From the NCBI RefSeq assembly GCF_016632335.1, contig NZ_JAEPBG010000015.1:62001-126000 (forward strand): a stretch of 64,000 nt of DNA, written 5' to 3'. Shown here in pieces: positions 14,542 through 22,521 of the stretch (position 1 is the first letter of the stretch; each line of letters starts with the position of its first letter). The notes under the pieces were generated by a model. It saw nothing but the letters and a program-made list of their open reading frames with translations, searched no databases and was not told the DNA's origin. The stretch is from Noviherbaspirillum pedocola (lineage in GTDB: Bacteria; Pseudomonadota; Gammaproteobacteria; Burkholderiales; Burkholderiaceae_D). A program made the translations under genes and the position numbers.

Positions 14542-16260
14542 TCAGAACTCTTCCCAGTCTCCGCCAGACGCGGCAGGCGTAACTGCCGATCGGAGGCGCG
14601 GCGCAGGCGCTGCCACGGCCTTCGAGGACGCCTTCCTGCCAGTGACTATGGGAACTGCCTTGCGCGTCACAGGTGCGCTTGCCGTACGCTCGACACGCGC
14701 CAGCACCGGTTCATTGCTGAGTTTGAACTGGCTGACTGCCCGCGACAGCTGCTGCGACTGGTCGCTCATGGACTCGGAGGCCGCGGCCGCCTGTTCCACC
14801 AGCGCGGCATTCTGCTGCGTGACCTGATCCATCTGGGCAATTGCCTGATTCACCTGCTCGATGCCGGCGCTCTGCTCGTTGCTCGCCGCCGAGATCTCGG
14901 CCACGATATCCGTCACGCGGCGAATGCTCGCTACCACTTCCTCCATGGTCTGGCCCGCCTCACCCGCCAGATGCGTGCCGGCGTCGACCTTGGCCACGGA
15001 ATCGCCGATCAGGTCCTTGATCTCCTTCGCCGCGGCCGCAGACCGTTGCGCCAGACTGCGCACTTCGCTGGCCACCACGGCGAAGCCCCTGCCCTGCTCG
15101 CCGGCGCGCGCCGCTTCCACGGCCGCATTCAGCGCCAGGATATTGGTCTGGAAAGCGATGCCGTCGATGGTGCCAATGATGTCGGAAATCTTGCGGGATG
15201 CGGCCTCGATCTCGCTCATGGTGCCCACTACCTGCGACACCACCGCGCCGCCGCGCTCGGCAACCTCGGAAGCCGACTCGGCAAGCTGGTTGGCCTGACG
15301 GGCGTTGTCGGCGTTCTGCTTGACCGTGGAGGTGAGTTCCTCCATCGAAGAAGCGGTTTCCTCCAGCGAGCCGGCCTGCTGCTCGGTGCGCGAGGACAGG
15401 TCCTGATTGCCCGAGGCAATTTCCGCGGACGCCGTTCCGATCGCTTCGGTGCCGACCCGGATGTCGCTGACGATCTTCAGCAGATTGCCGTTCATGTTCT
15501 TCAGTGCCTGCTGCAGCTGGCCAATCTCATCGCCAGTCGTGACGTCGATCAGGCCGGTCAAATCGCCGTCGGCCACGCGCTGCGCGCCCTTCACCGCCGC
15601 GTTCAACGGGCGGGTAATGCTGCGGGTCAGCCATGCGGCACAGACGATACCGAGCGCCACGCACAGCAGCGCCAGCAACATCACGCGGTTGCGGCTCTGT
15701 TGCCGCAACTTTGCGATATCTCCCGCCAGCTCATCGAACTGCGAACGCTGCATGCTGACGAACTCCCGGAGCGTATCCTGATACGCCTGCGCCGCCGGCA
15801 GGTACGTCTTGTCCAGCACAGCGTTGGCTTCGTCCAGCTTGCCCGCCTCCTTGAGCTTGATAGCCTGATCGCGGCTGCTCAGATAGGTCTTCCGGACTTC
15901 AATCGCCTTGGCGTAGAGTTCTTTCTCCTTGGCGCTGTTGAGCATCGGCTCCAGCTTCTTGAGGATTTCCGCACTGCTCTTGGTGGTTTCTTCGGCCGCC
16001 TTGGCAAAGAACGGCGCCAGTGAGGTATCGGTGCTCTTGGCGATGGCCGAGGTACGGGCAACGGCAACGGAGATATTGCTGCTCCAGTCGCTGGCAAGCC
16101 GCTCCTTTTTGATCGGCTCATCGAGCATCTTCTCGGCCGCGTCGGACACAGTGTTCAAATTGACGATGCCGATGATCGTGATAACGATCGACAGGCCCAG
16201 AACGATGGCGAACCCGAGAGCAAGGCGGCTCCCGATGCGCATGTTGGATAGTAATTGCAT
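14542..16260 (-). CDS. Methyl-accepting chemotaxis protein (4HB type)
   Basis: Membrane chemoreceptor of 572 aa. TM1 at about 12-32, a periplasmic four-helix-bundle ligand domain (about 33-190), TM2 at about 191-212, HAMP, then a long cytoplasmic signalling coiled coil with the conserved hairpin tip ([20 protein letters not shown]). It ends GGDWEEF, a C-terminal pentapeptide of the kind that docks CheR/CheB. No ligand can be predicted. No che genes are in the window, so it presumably feeds a chromosomal array. Confidence 0.93.
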   Translation of the reverse strand: MQLLSNMRIGSRLALGFAIVLGLSIVITIIGIVNLNTVSDAAEKMLDEPIKKERLASDWSSNISVAVARTSAIAKSTDTSLAPFFAKAAEETTKSSAEILKKLEPMLNSAKEKELYAKAIEVRKTYLSSRDQAIKLKEAGKLDEANAVLDKTYLPAAQAYQDTLREFVSMQRSQFDELAGDIAKLRQQSRNRVMLLALLCVALGIVCAAWLTRSITRPLNAAVKGAQRVADGDLTGLIDVTTGDEIGQLQQALKNMNGNLLKIVSDIRVGTEAIGTASAEIASGNQDLSSRTEQQAGSLEETASSMEELTSTVKQNADNARQANQLAESASEVAERGGAVVSQVVGTMSEIEAASRKISDIIGTIDGIAFQTNILALNAAVEAARAGEQGRGFAVVASEVRSLAQRSAAAAKEIKDLIGDSVAKVDAGTHLAGEAGQTMEEVVASIRRVTDIVAEISAASNEQSAGIEQVNQAIAQMDQVTQQNAALVEQAAAASESMSDQSQQLSRAVSQFKLSNEPVLARVERTASAPVTRKAVPIVTGRKASSKAVAAPAPRLRSAVTPAASGGDWEEF

Positions 16261-16441
16261 AGTGCTTATCTTCTTGTTGATTGTTCAATTTTCGACCAGG
16301 CATACGGCGGCCTGGCATTTGTTGCCATTTGTTATCGGTCCCCACCCGTTGCATCTGAATGTCAAATTGGCATCAATATAAAATTTTATAAACTGAAACT
16401 GTCCTGAACCGTTGTCATACGGGCCATGCGGCAAAAGAAAA

Positions 16442-16466
16442 CGCCCTGATCGAGATGACCAGGGCG
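16442..16466 (-). terminator. Intrinsic terminator
   Basis: CGCCCTG/CAGGGCG stem with minus-strand T-run after the gene ending at 16478. Confidence 0.8.
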
Positions 16467-16477
16467 CGGCAACTACG

Positions 16478-18292
16478 TTAAGCGGCAAGCTCCAGCTCCG
16501 TTTGTGCGGAGTCGGAAGTTGCCTTGCTGGCCCATATCTTCCGGGCCGCTTCGGGCAGCTGATTGAAAGGGATCGCCTTTTCCAGCAATGCGTTGATGTC
16601 GTAGTCCAGGGTCGCGCCAAGCCGATCCTTGAACGCGGTTCTCTTCAGCACTTCGTCATGCTTGGCAAGCTGCGCATGCGAGAGGGTGATCACGCCGTAC
16701 TGCACATAGAACTTGTAGGCCTGCGTGATGCCTCCCCGGTTGTAGGAAGCGTCATACATGGCCAGCATGTTTTCCATCTCGAAGTCCAGAAGCATGACCG
16801 CGGATTCCTGATCAACCGTAAAGCCCTGCTCGGTCTCCAGATCCCATACCGCGCTTCCATCCTTCAACAGACGGATGTCCGGCGTGCAGCCGCTTCCTTC
16901 CGTTAGCGCTTCCACATACGCATCCCTCATCCCCGTCCAGGCGGAATCCGGTGCGCTGTTATCCCAGTCCTTGCCGACATACAGGAACTTCGCATCCGGC
17001 AGTGGCGTTTCCTTGAAGGGCGCCACATCCGGGATATCGAAGCGGATGCCCTTCTCGTAGATGGAACGATAGTCGTCCCAAATAGCGAAGGGACGGGCAA
17101 TGCCGTTAAGCGACTGCAATGCATCGACCGCGATCATCATCTCCAGGGGCAGCAGCGTGAACTTCCGTTGCTCTCCTGCGCGGCGGGACCGCACCCATTC
17201 ATCATGATCGAGCTGCATCATGTACCGGGTGAGATTGCGAAGCTCGGTCGGATGCAGCGTATCGGGCTGAATCAGGATGTAGCCTTCCTGGATGGTGCGA
17301 CCCACCCAATGCCGGCGACTCCAGTCCTTCTCGATGGCGCGCAGATACTTGTTGAGACGGTTCAACCCTCGCATGTAAACATAGCGCGGATCGAGCTCGA
17401 TCATTGCCGCAAGCGACTTGTCTTCCGCTTTTAGGCATGTGAAACAACCATGCCTCGCGCCGCAGCCGCCCTTCTTCTGCCGACCTTCATAGATGCTTTG
17501 CGCCACAACCGCACACGACGTTCCCGCCGAGTGCGCGTAGATGCGAAGCGTTTCTTTGAAGTCCGAGTAGGCTTCGCGAAGGCCAGAGCTACATTCTCCG
17601 AGATACTCGAAGATATCGTCCTCCGACCAGTATTGCACCGGGCAGAGAACGAGTTCTCCGTCCTTGTTGCGCACTGGCGTTTCGGCCCTTGCTCCGCTTT
17701 GCCGCATCCGCGCAGCCCTAACTTCGGACTCCTGGATACGCATGCCGAGACAGGTGACCGGCTCGCGCATCCCCTTCTCGGCAAGCACCCGGAACAGCTT
17801 CTTCCGGTACGACTTTTGCGCCTGTAGCTTAAGGTCTACGGCGCAATCGTTGCCCCCCGATGCCCAGCTTGGGATACCGCGCCCCGACAACACTTTCACC
17901 TGGAAGGTGGACAGCAATGGCGGGGTGACGAACTTGCCGAAGAAGCGGATGCCATGCTGCTCGGCGAAGGCGTGCAGCTTGCCCATCTCCTCCTTGGCCA
18001 TTGCATGGACCTCCGGATTTTCGACCAAGGTATCCGAGCTGGTTGCCACGACAAGCGGGCGACCGCCCTGGCTTGCGAAGGTCTTCGCCGCGTTCATCAC
18101 GATGGACGTGACGACTGAGCTGTCCTTCCCAAACGACGTCGCTACCACAATGGGATGCCCTGCCGCGAACAGATCCATGATCACTTCAGTGGCCGAAGCC
18201 ACCTGGTCCTCCAGCGACATGGTGATGTCTTCCATGCGGAAGAGCTGCAGCGTCTGATACTTCTCGGTACGACCGACTTCGATGGTTTGCAT
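16478..18292 (-). CDS. DndC-like PP-loop protein (604 aa)
   Basis: Large PP-loop ATPase resembling DndC and phage or plasmid PAPS-reductase-like proteins. ATP loop SFGKDSS at about 59 (VATSFGKDSSVVTSIVMNAA). A cysteine cluster CGARHGCFTC (about 280) fits an Fe-S or zinc site, and CPVQYWSEDDIFEYL matches the family. The C-terminal ~250 residues are not recognised. No dndA/B/D/E genes are adjacent, so a complete phosphorothioation pathway is not present here. The first 24 codons are duplicated as a separate leader ORF at 19590-19664; MSLEDQ at codon 25 could be the ancestral start. Preceded by the bipartite element. Confidence 0.75.
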   Translation of the reverse strand: MQTIEVGRTEKYQTLQLFRMEDITMSLEDQVASATEVIMDLFAAGHPIVVATSFGKDSSVVTSIVMNAAKTFASQGGRPLVVATSSDTLVENPEVHAMAKEEMGKLHAFAEQHGIRFFGKFVTPPLLSTFQVKVLSGRGIPSWASGGNDCAVDLKLQAQKSYRKKLFRVLAEKGMREPVTCLGMRIQESEVRAARMRQSGARAETPVRNKDGELVLCPVQYWSEDDIFEYLGECSSGLREAYSDFKETLRIYAHSAGTSCAVVAQSIYEGRQKKGGCGARHGCFTCLKAEDKSLAAMIELDPRYVYMRGLNRLNKYLRAIEKDWSRRHWVGRTIQEGYILIQPDTLHPTELRNLTRYMMQLDHDEWVRSRRAGEQRKFTLLPLEMMIAVDALQSLNGIARPFAIWDDYRSIYEKGIRFDIPDVAPFKETPLPDAKFLYVGKDWDNSAPDSAWTGMRDAYVEALTEGSGCTPDIRLLKDGSAVWDLETEQGFTVDQESAVMLLDFEMENMLAMYDASYNRGGITQAYKFYVQYGVITLSHAQLAKHDEVLKRTAFKDRLGATLDYDINALLEKAIPFNQLPEAARKIWASKATSDSAQTELELAA

Positions 18293-18333
18293 AGATCTCT
18301 CCTGTGTAAGAAGGCTGGATTGCCCTGACAGGA

Positions 18334-18351
18334 CGGAAATGCGTTACATCG
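18334..18351 (-). promoter_or_regulatory. Bipartite backbone element, copy 4
   Basis: Minus strand CGATGTAACGCATTTCCG, then 13 nt, then CAATCC; 42 nt upstream of the start at 18292. Confidence 0.65.
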
Positions 18352-18384
18352 CTATGGAAGCCGCGGCGGGGGCAGAAAAGCAGA

Positions 18385-18418
18385 GAGCCGGGCGCGACGC
18401 ATGGTCGGCCCAGCTCTT
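18385..18418 (-). terminator. Hairpin AGAGCCGGGC/GCCC-GCTCT (duplicated)
   Basis: Terminator-like stem with minus-strand T-run; part of the duplicated segment, so it may have arrived with it. The gap 18421-18480 contains no gene that I can see. Confidence 0.6.
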
Positions 18419-18481
18419 TGGTTAGGGGCTTCCGGCGGCCAATCGTTACGGAAACACTGTATCCAGGCGCCAGCCAAAAAA

Positions 18482-18511
18482 ATGCCCGGTCTCCAGAGGA
18501 GAGCCGGGCAT
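18482..18511 (-). terminator. Intrinsic terminator
   Basis: ATGCCCGG/CCGGGCAT stem and seven-base T-run on the minus strand, after the gene ending at 18611. Confidence 0.8.
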
Positions 18512-18610
18512 GGTTTGAGAAGTTACGTCCGATGGATGTGCCTTTGAGAGGGAGCCTTGGCCGGCTAGTGGTACTGCTGCGCCAGCTTGAATAGTTACAT
18601 CGTTGTCTTT

Positions 18611-19516
18611 TCAGACCAACTGCGCCCACAGACCCGGCCGATGCAGCTTGAGCCAATCCATGGCGCTGTCTTCGTCCACCGAACACTCGAAGCCCACATG
18701 GTTGCGGGTAGTGTGAGTGGCGCGGCAGAACGCGAACAGGTCCGCAATGCCCCGGTTGCTCTTCTCGAAGAATTCCGCAACTACGTCCGAAGGCTCATCG
18801 CCCTTCCAGCCGATGCCGTGGAGGTTGATGATCTGCTCCTCGGTGGCCTGGGCAAACCAGGGCGCAGCGTCGAACTCTTCCTTCTTGAAGTGCGAGTCAT
18901 CGTGAACTTCCGCGTAGACCCGAACTCTTGGCAGAACACCATACCGCTTACGCAGACCGTCGGCCCGCTCCGCCTCCAACTCTTGAAGAGGAACCCGCTG
19001 CGGCCACTCGCTGTACGGACAGATTTCATCCGAGCAGTAATCGCCTTCCATGTGGCTGCCACACCTCGCGCATTCGGCACCGGCTTTACCGGCCACCAGC
19101 GCCTGACTGCTCTCCCCGACAGCGTGGTAGTCGATGTCTGCCTGTTGGGCCAGCGCCGCCATGAAAGCCGCATCCTTCTCGGCCACCGTGGCGCCGACCG
19201 GCGCTTGGAACTCGACATTAAGCTGGGTGCCCTCGTAGCCAAAATAGCCCTGAAACACCTGGACAGCCTCGGTTGCCTTGTACGAGTCGGGAATCAATGC
19301 ATACACATCGTTCCACGACCAGTCTTCGGGCTCCGCCGGCGCGGCCAACTCCAGCGTTTGAAATTCGACACCAAGGGCCTTGGCAAGATACGGCGCCACC
19401 TTGGCAGGATCGGTGCCTTTTTCACTGGTCTCCGACGACAAAACTGCATCCGCATTCACGAACAGGGCTGCATCGCCGTTGGTCAGCTTCACGAGGATGA
19501 TTTCCGCTCGCTTCAT
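18611..19516 (-). CDS. Hypothetical protein with a zinc-finger-like Cys cluster (301 aa)
   Basis: Start at 19516 is fixed by AAGGAG 6 nt upstream (MKRAEIILVKLTNGDAALF). A central CARCGSHMEGDYCSDEICPY looks like a treble-clef or zinc-ribbon metal site. The C-terminal half includes ATEEQIINLHGIGWKGDEPS. Not recognised. The 5' side is notable: a 24-codon leader ORF and a 10-bp-arm hairpin lie between the promoter element and this start, suggesting leader control. Confidence 0.65.
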   Translation of the reverse strand: MKRAEIILVKLTNGDAALFVNADAVLSSETSEKGTDPAKVAPYLAKALGVEFQTLELAAPAEPEDWSWNDVYALIPDSYKATEAVQVFQGYFGYEGTQLNVEFQAPVGATVAEKDAAFMAALAQQADIDYHAVGESSQALVAGKAGAECARCGSHMEGDYCSDEICPYSEWPQRVPLQELEAERADGLRKRYGVLPRVRVYAEVHDDSHFKKEEFDAAPWFAQATEEQIINLHGIGWKGDEPSDVVAEFFEKSNRGIADLFAFCRATHTTRNHVGFECSVDEDSAMDWLKLHRPGLWAQLV

Positions 19517-19553
19517 TTGATACTCCTTCTTGAGAAAATAGCAGGAGTCCTGG

Positions 19554-19583
19554 CCCATAAGGGCCTGGAAACTCCCTTATGGG
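19554..19583 (-). promoter_or_regulatory. Leader hairpin CCCATAAGGG/CCCTTATGGG
   Basis: Perfect 10-bp arms with a 10-nt loop, 6 nt after the stop of the leader ORF and 37 nt before the start at 19516. No T-run follows, so it may act at the translational level. Confidence 0.6.
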
Positions 19584-19589
19584 TAAGTG

Positions 19590-19664
19590 TTAACTGATGT
19601 CTTCCATGCGGAAGAGCTGCAGCGTCTGATACTGCTCGGTCCGACCGACTTCGATGGTTTGCAT
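19590..19664 (-). CDS. 24-aa leader peptide / truncated copy of the DndC-like N-terminus
   Basis: ATG at 19664, stop at 19590, 24 codons. It differs from the first 24 codons of the DndC-like protein only by Lys-to-Gln at position 11 and Thr-to-Ser at position 24, then stops. The ribosome site and bipartite element upstream are kept. Conservation of the frame with a clean stop suggests a functioning leader rather than debris, but simple duplication is equally possible. Confidence 0.5.
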   Translation of the reverse strand: MQTIEVGRTEQYQTLQLFRMEDIS

Positions 19665-19798
19665 GAATCTCTCCTATGTAAGAAGGCTGGATTGCCTAAC
19701 AGGATGGAGATGCGTTACATGGCTATGGAAACCGAAGCGGATGTTGAAAAGCAAAGAGCCGGGCGCGACGCATGGTCGGCCCGGCTCTACGGAAGAAA
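19593..19798. repeat. ~200-bp segmental duplication, copy 2
   Basis: Second copy of 18222-18420: leader codons, ribosome site, promoter element and terminator hairpin (about 19762-19794). Here the hairpin follows the tandem small-gene trio and serves as its terminator. Confidence 0.85.
19706..19722 (-). promoter_or_regulatory. Bipartite backbone element, copy 5
   Basis: Minus strand CCATGTAACGCATCTCC, 12 nt, CAATCC; 42 nt upstream of the leader ORF start. Confidence 0.65.
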
Positions 19799-19803
19799 TT
19801 CGT

Positions 19804-19929
19804 CTAAAGCAAAGTCTTCGGCTGGCTGGTCCGCCCTTGGTGTTCTTCCAGCGGCGATGTGAGGTCGAGATAAACGATTACTGCCGCGAAGGCAGCAATG
19901 AATCCGAGAGTGACGTAGAGCGCGTTCAT
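19804..19929 (-). CDS. Tandem small membrane protein, copy 3 of 3 (41 aa)
   Basis: Starts MNALYVTLGFIAAFAAVIVY, one hydrophobic helix then a polar tail ending in LL. GAGG precedes the ATG. Paralogue of the two genes that follow in coordinates; last in transcription order. Confidence 0.7.
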   Translation of the reverse strand: MNALYVTLGFIAAFAAVIVYLDLTSPLEEHQGRTSQPKTLL

Positions 19930-19949
19930 GCTTCGCCTCGTCCTATGGC

Positions 19950-20072
19950 TTAAAGCAGTGTATGGGGCTGTTCGGCCTTCGGATTCTCAGCCGGCGGTGT
20001 TCTGAGATTGAAGTACACCGGGATCAGCGCCAGCAGAAGAATGGTTCCCAACGTGATGTCTAATGCGTCCAT
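19950..20072 (-). CDS. Tandem small membrane protein, copy 2 of 3 (40 aa)
   Basis: Starts MDALDITLGTILLLALIPVY, then FNLRTPPAENP and a tail ending TLL. AAGGAGG is 9 nt upstream. Single-spanning membrane protein of unknown role. Confidence 0.75.
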   Translation of the reverse strand: MDALDITLGTILLLALIPVYFNLRTPPAENPKAEQPHTLL

Positions 20073-20098
20073 CTGCAATCCTCCTTACTGAAAACATA

Positions 20099-20224
20099 CT
20101 AGAGCAACATATCATGCCGATGGTACGGTTTCGGCGTTTGATCAGGCGCCGTGCGCAGATTCAGATACACCGGGATCAGCGCAAACGCGACAATGAGGCC
20201 GAGGGTCACATACAAGGCATCCAT
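20099..20224 (-). CDS. Tandem small membrane protein, copy 1 of 3 (41 aa)
   Basis: Starts MDALYVTLGLIVAFALIPVY, then LNLRTAPDQTP and a tail ending MLL. GGAGGA precedes the ATG, and a TACAAT box is visible on the minus strand near 20262. First gene of the trio; the conserved pattern is M-x-A-L-x-x-T-L-G plus PVY-x-NLRT. Confidence 0.75.
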   Translation of the reverse strand: MDALYVTLGLIVAFALIPVYLNLRTAPDQTPKPYHRHDMLL

Positions 20225-20320
20225 CGTTCCGTTCCTCCGCGCATGACGTTGCAATTGAGTCTATTGTAGCCACAGTACCGCGCAGAATCGCGCAACCTGA
20301 TTCCCGCACAAAAGAAAGAA

Positions 20321-20347
20321 CCCCGGGCTCAAGAAAGAGCGCCGGGG
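20321..20347 (-). terminator. Intrinsic terminator
   Basis: CCCCGG-GCTC/GAGC-g-CCGGGG stem with an A/G-rich left side, after the gene ending at 20401. Confidence 0.75.
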
Positions 20348-20400
20348 CGGGTTGGGTTAACGATACCGGTCAAGGAAAGGCGCAAAGCCCTTCCATGACC

Positions 20401-21945
20401 TTAGCGGGTCAGCACGAGGATCACGACTGCGACCTGCGTGCCCTCGAAGCGGTTGTCGAAGACTTCGCTCCATTCATGGTTCCAGCCTTCCACCAGCGTC
20501 TTGTTGCGACGACTGGCGGGAAGAATAGCAACCAGCTTGCCGCCCTCCTGAAGGAAGGAGCAGGCATGCCTGACGTGCGCGGCGTCCCGGCCTTCGCTGA
20601 ACGGCGGATTCATCACGATTTTCGAGAATTTCATTGGCGGACTCCACCGAAGGAAATCCTCGCAGACCGTGATATATCCCTTTGCTTCGAGCACCTTGCA
20701 ATGCAGATTGGAGATCTCCACGCAAGTGGTTCGCTCTTTCGGCAAATGCTCGGCAAGGCCCCCGAGACCGGCACTCGGCTCGAGCACCGTATCGGTGTCT
20801 GCAATATCGGCCAGATCCACCGCGGTCGATGCCAGGCATTCCGGGGTCGGGTAGAACTGATGCGTTTTCTGGTCGGGAATCCGGCCAGTGCGCGTTAGCT
20901 CGTCCAGCACCGGCTGCACCTCGTAGTCAAAGCTCCAGTTGCCCATCGTGCCCGGCACGCCTCCCAGATACTGCAGGACCTGCACCGTGCGATGGTTCGG
21001 CTTGATCGAGTTGTAGAAGAAGGAAATCGACTTGCCCGTCCTGTCCACCCTTCCTCGCGCCAACTCCGACAGCACCTCGAACGGCACCAGGTCATGCACC
21101 ATCGTGAAATCCTTCGGCGCCTTCGCGGGTTTCGTACGAAACTCGTTCGGGATTGCCATCGGATGCAGCCAGGCCAACACCTGATTCAGGCGATACGCGA
21201 TATCCGGATGAACTTCCAGGTGCGCGGTTCCCTTCATGTACAGCCGCACGCGGAACGCGCCGCCGTCGAAGCATTTCCATTCCCCATACTGGCGGTTGCG
21301 GTACATGCTGTTCAGGTCATCGTGGGTCACGTTGGCAAACGGCGCGTCACGGCCCATGAACTTGGCAATCACACAGCGCAAGTCATGGATATAGTTCGAC
21401 CGATCGTAGTTCAGCGTGTCGTAATGCGAGCGCAGGTGGGCGATGATCATGCGCTTGCCGAATCCTTCCGGCGCGTTGGTCAAATGCTCGCCCGACAAGG
21501 CGCGAAACAGCCCGTCTACCCGCTCAGCGAAGAACTGGGAGCGCTGCGCCAGCAACGCGCCGATGGTGGCTTTCACCGACTCCGGCTCGAAGGCCGGCGT
21601 CTTGTGGCCGCGGATCTGCTCGTTCCACTCGTTGCGCTTGGCCGCCGGCATGGAGTCCAGCACGTCAGTCAGCGACATGGCGCGGGACCAGTAACTGGCA
21701 TCGAGCTCACGCACTGCCGGCGCGAGCTCGAAGAGGCTGGCTGCGCTGATGCTGCTGATCTGATTCTCGATCTGCGCCCCGGCCATGAAGTAATGCATGA
21801 CGCGGGTCTCCCCGGCGACATACGACGCGATGCGCTCCAGGTCTTCCCTGTCCTTGCGATACGCGGACAGCAGCGAATCGATCGGGGTGAAAACAGCCAA
21901 CTGGTTTTGGTCGCCCGCGAACAGCTGCGGTTCATTCATGTTCAT
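20401..21945 (-). CDS. DUF4942-type class I SAM-dependent methyltransferase
   Basis: A 514-aa protein. The N-terminal two thirds match the DUF4942 style of plasmid and phage proteins. The C-terminal part is a Rossmann methyltransferase with FYPTPECLA, DTVLEPSAGLGGLAEHL (SAM loop) and catalytic IVMNPPFSEG (NPPF, about 453), which points to an adenine-N6 or related amino-methylating enzyme. The target could be DNA; no restriction partner is seen. Monocistronic, with its own terminator and a clear copy of the bipartite element. Confidence 0.8.
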   Translation of the reverse strand: MNMNEPQLFAGDQNQLAVFTPIDSLLSAYRKDREDLERIASYVAGETRVMHYFMAGAQIENQISSISAASLFELAPAVRELDASYWSRAMSLTDVLDSMPAAKRNEWNEQIRGHKTPAFEPESVKATIGALLAQRSQFFAERVDGLFRALSGEHLTNAPEGFGKRMIIAHLRSHYDTLNYDRSNYIHDLRCVIAKFMGRDAPFANVTHDDLNSMYRNRQYGEWKCFDGGAFRVRLYMKGTAHLEVHPDIAYRLNQVLAWLHPMAIPNEFRTKPAKAPKDFTMVHDLVPFEVLSELARGRVDRTGKSISFFYNSIKPNHRTVQVLQYLGGVPGTMGNWSFDYEVQPVLDELTRTGRIPDQKTHQFYPTPECLASTAVDLADIADTDTVLEPSAGLGGLAEHLPKERTTCVEISNLHCKVLEAKGYITVCEDFLRWSPPMKFSKIVMNPPFSEGRDAAHVRHACSFLQEGGKLVAILPASRRNKTLVEGWNHEWSEVFDNRFEGTQVAVVILVLTR

Positions 21946-22014
21946 ACGTTTCTCCTTGAAGGTTAAGGATGTGAGTCACGGAACCGGCTAACGCCGGCGT
22001 TCTACTTGCGACAA

Positions 22015-22030
22015 GGAGATGACAAACAGG
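22015..22030 (-). promoter_or_regulatory. Bipartite backbone element, copy 6
   Basis: Minus strand CCTGTTTGTCATCTCC, then GAACGCCGGC; a CCGGC/GCCGG hairpin follows. 70 nt upstream of the start at 21945. Confidence 0.55.
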
Positions 22031-22065
22031 GACCAGCAAGAAAAATCAGGCAGGAAAAGAAAAAA

Positions 22066-22097
22066 CCCGCGTCATTCCTCGAGTGAGGAAAGCGCGG
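22066..22097 (-). terminator. Intrinsic terminator
   Basis: CCCGC..TTCCTC/GAGGAA..GCGGG stem with minus-strand T-run after the gene ending at 22115. Confidence 0.8.
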
Positions 22098-22114
22098 GCA
22101 GTGAGGTTGAGAAG

Positions 22115-22399
22115 TTACTTCGGTGGGTGCATGGCGTTGACCAGCGCAAGCTCGGCCCGCGCGGCGGCATCCCGCGTCGGATACGTATGGTCGCCGGGAC
22201 CGCCAAGATCGCGACGCCTGTGGTCGCAGACGATGCGCCATTTTTCGTCAGGGTAGTTGTTGCTCACACAGCCGCAGGCACCGCCCGGACGGCGGACATT
22301 GTGGACGTACCAGCCGCCATGGCGCCAGCGGGAATACACCGGCTGCCAATCCTGCTCTTCTGCGACGGGTGCGTGGGGATTGCGGACATTGCCTTGCAT
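22115..22399 (-). CDS. Hypothetical protein (94 aa)
   Basis: Start at 22399 (MQGNVRNPHAPVAEEQDW) is a guess: the open frame continues upstream, but this ATG fits the distance to the promoter element. Contains WQPVYSRWRHGGWYVHNVR and a short Cys pair (GACGCV). Resembles small plasmid proteins that bind nothing known to me. Confidence 0.55.
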   Translation of the reverse strand: MQGNVRNPHAPVAEEQDWQPVYSRWRHGGWYVHNVRRPGGACGCVSNNYPDEKWRIVCDHRRRDLGGPGDHTYPTRDAAARAELALVNAMHPPK

Positions 22400-22466
22400 G
22401 GGAAAGCTACTTGTGAGGTCGGGTAGATGTTTGGCCCTTGGCAGAGCCAGGGATTGATCGGACCTA

Positions 22467-22484
22467 CCGAGATGCGCCACAAGG
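22467..22484 (-). promoter_or_regulatory. Bipartite backbone element, copy 7
   Basis: Minus strand CCTTGTGGCGCATCTCGG, 12 nt, CAATCCC; 68 nt upstream of 22399. Confidence 0.6.
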
Positions 22485-22521
22485 AAATGCAAACGCTGAT
22501 CAGCAAATGGAGAAATACAGG

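Larger units (their letters stand above)
18222..18420. repeat. ~200-bp segmental duplication, copy 1
   Basis: Contains the first codons, ribosome site, bipartite element and upstream hairpin of the DndC-like gene. Copy 2 lies at 19593-19798 in the same orientation with scattered substitutions. Confidence 0.85.

Noticed and set aside
14971-16023. 350-codon + frame opposite the first chemoreceptor
   Set aside because: Shadow frame; similar shadows appear opposite the other two receptors because the signalling domains are alike.
16340-16400. sigma28-like promoter for the chemoreceptor
   Set aside because: TAAA and GCC-AAT boxes occur, but spacing and the -10 box do not fit the consensus.
16478-18292. 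Complete dnd phosphorothioation system
   Set aside because: Only DndC-like proteins are present; no DndA, B, D or E homologue is visible in the window.
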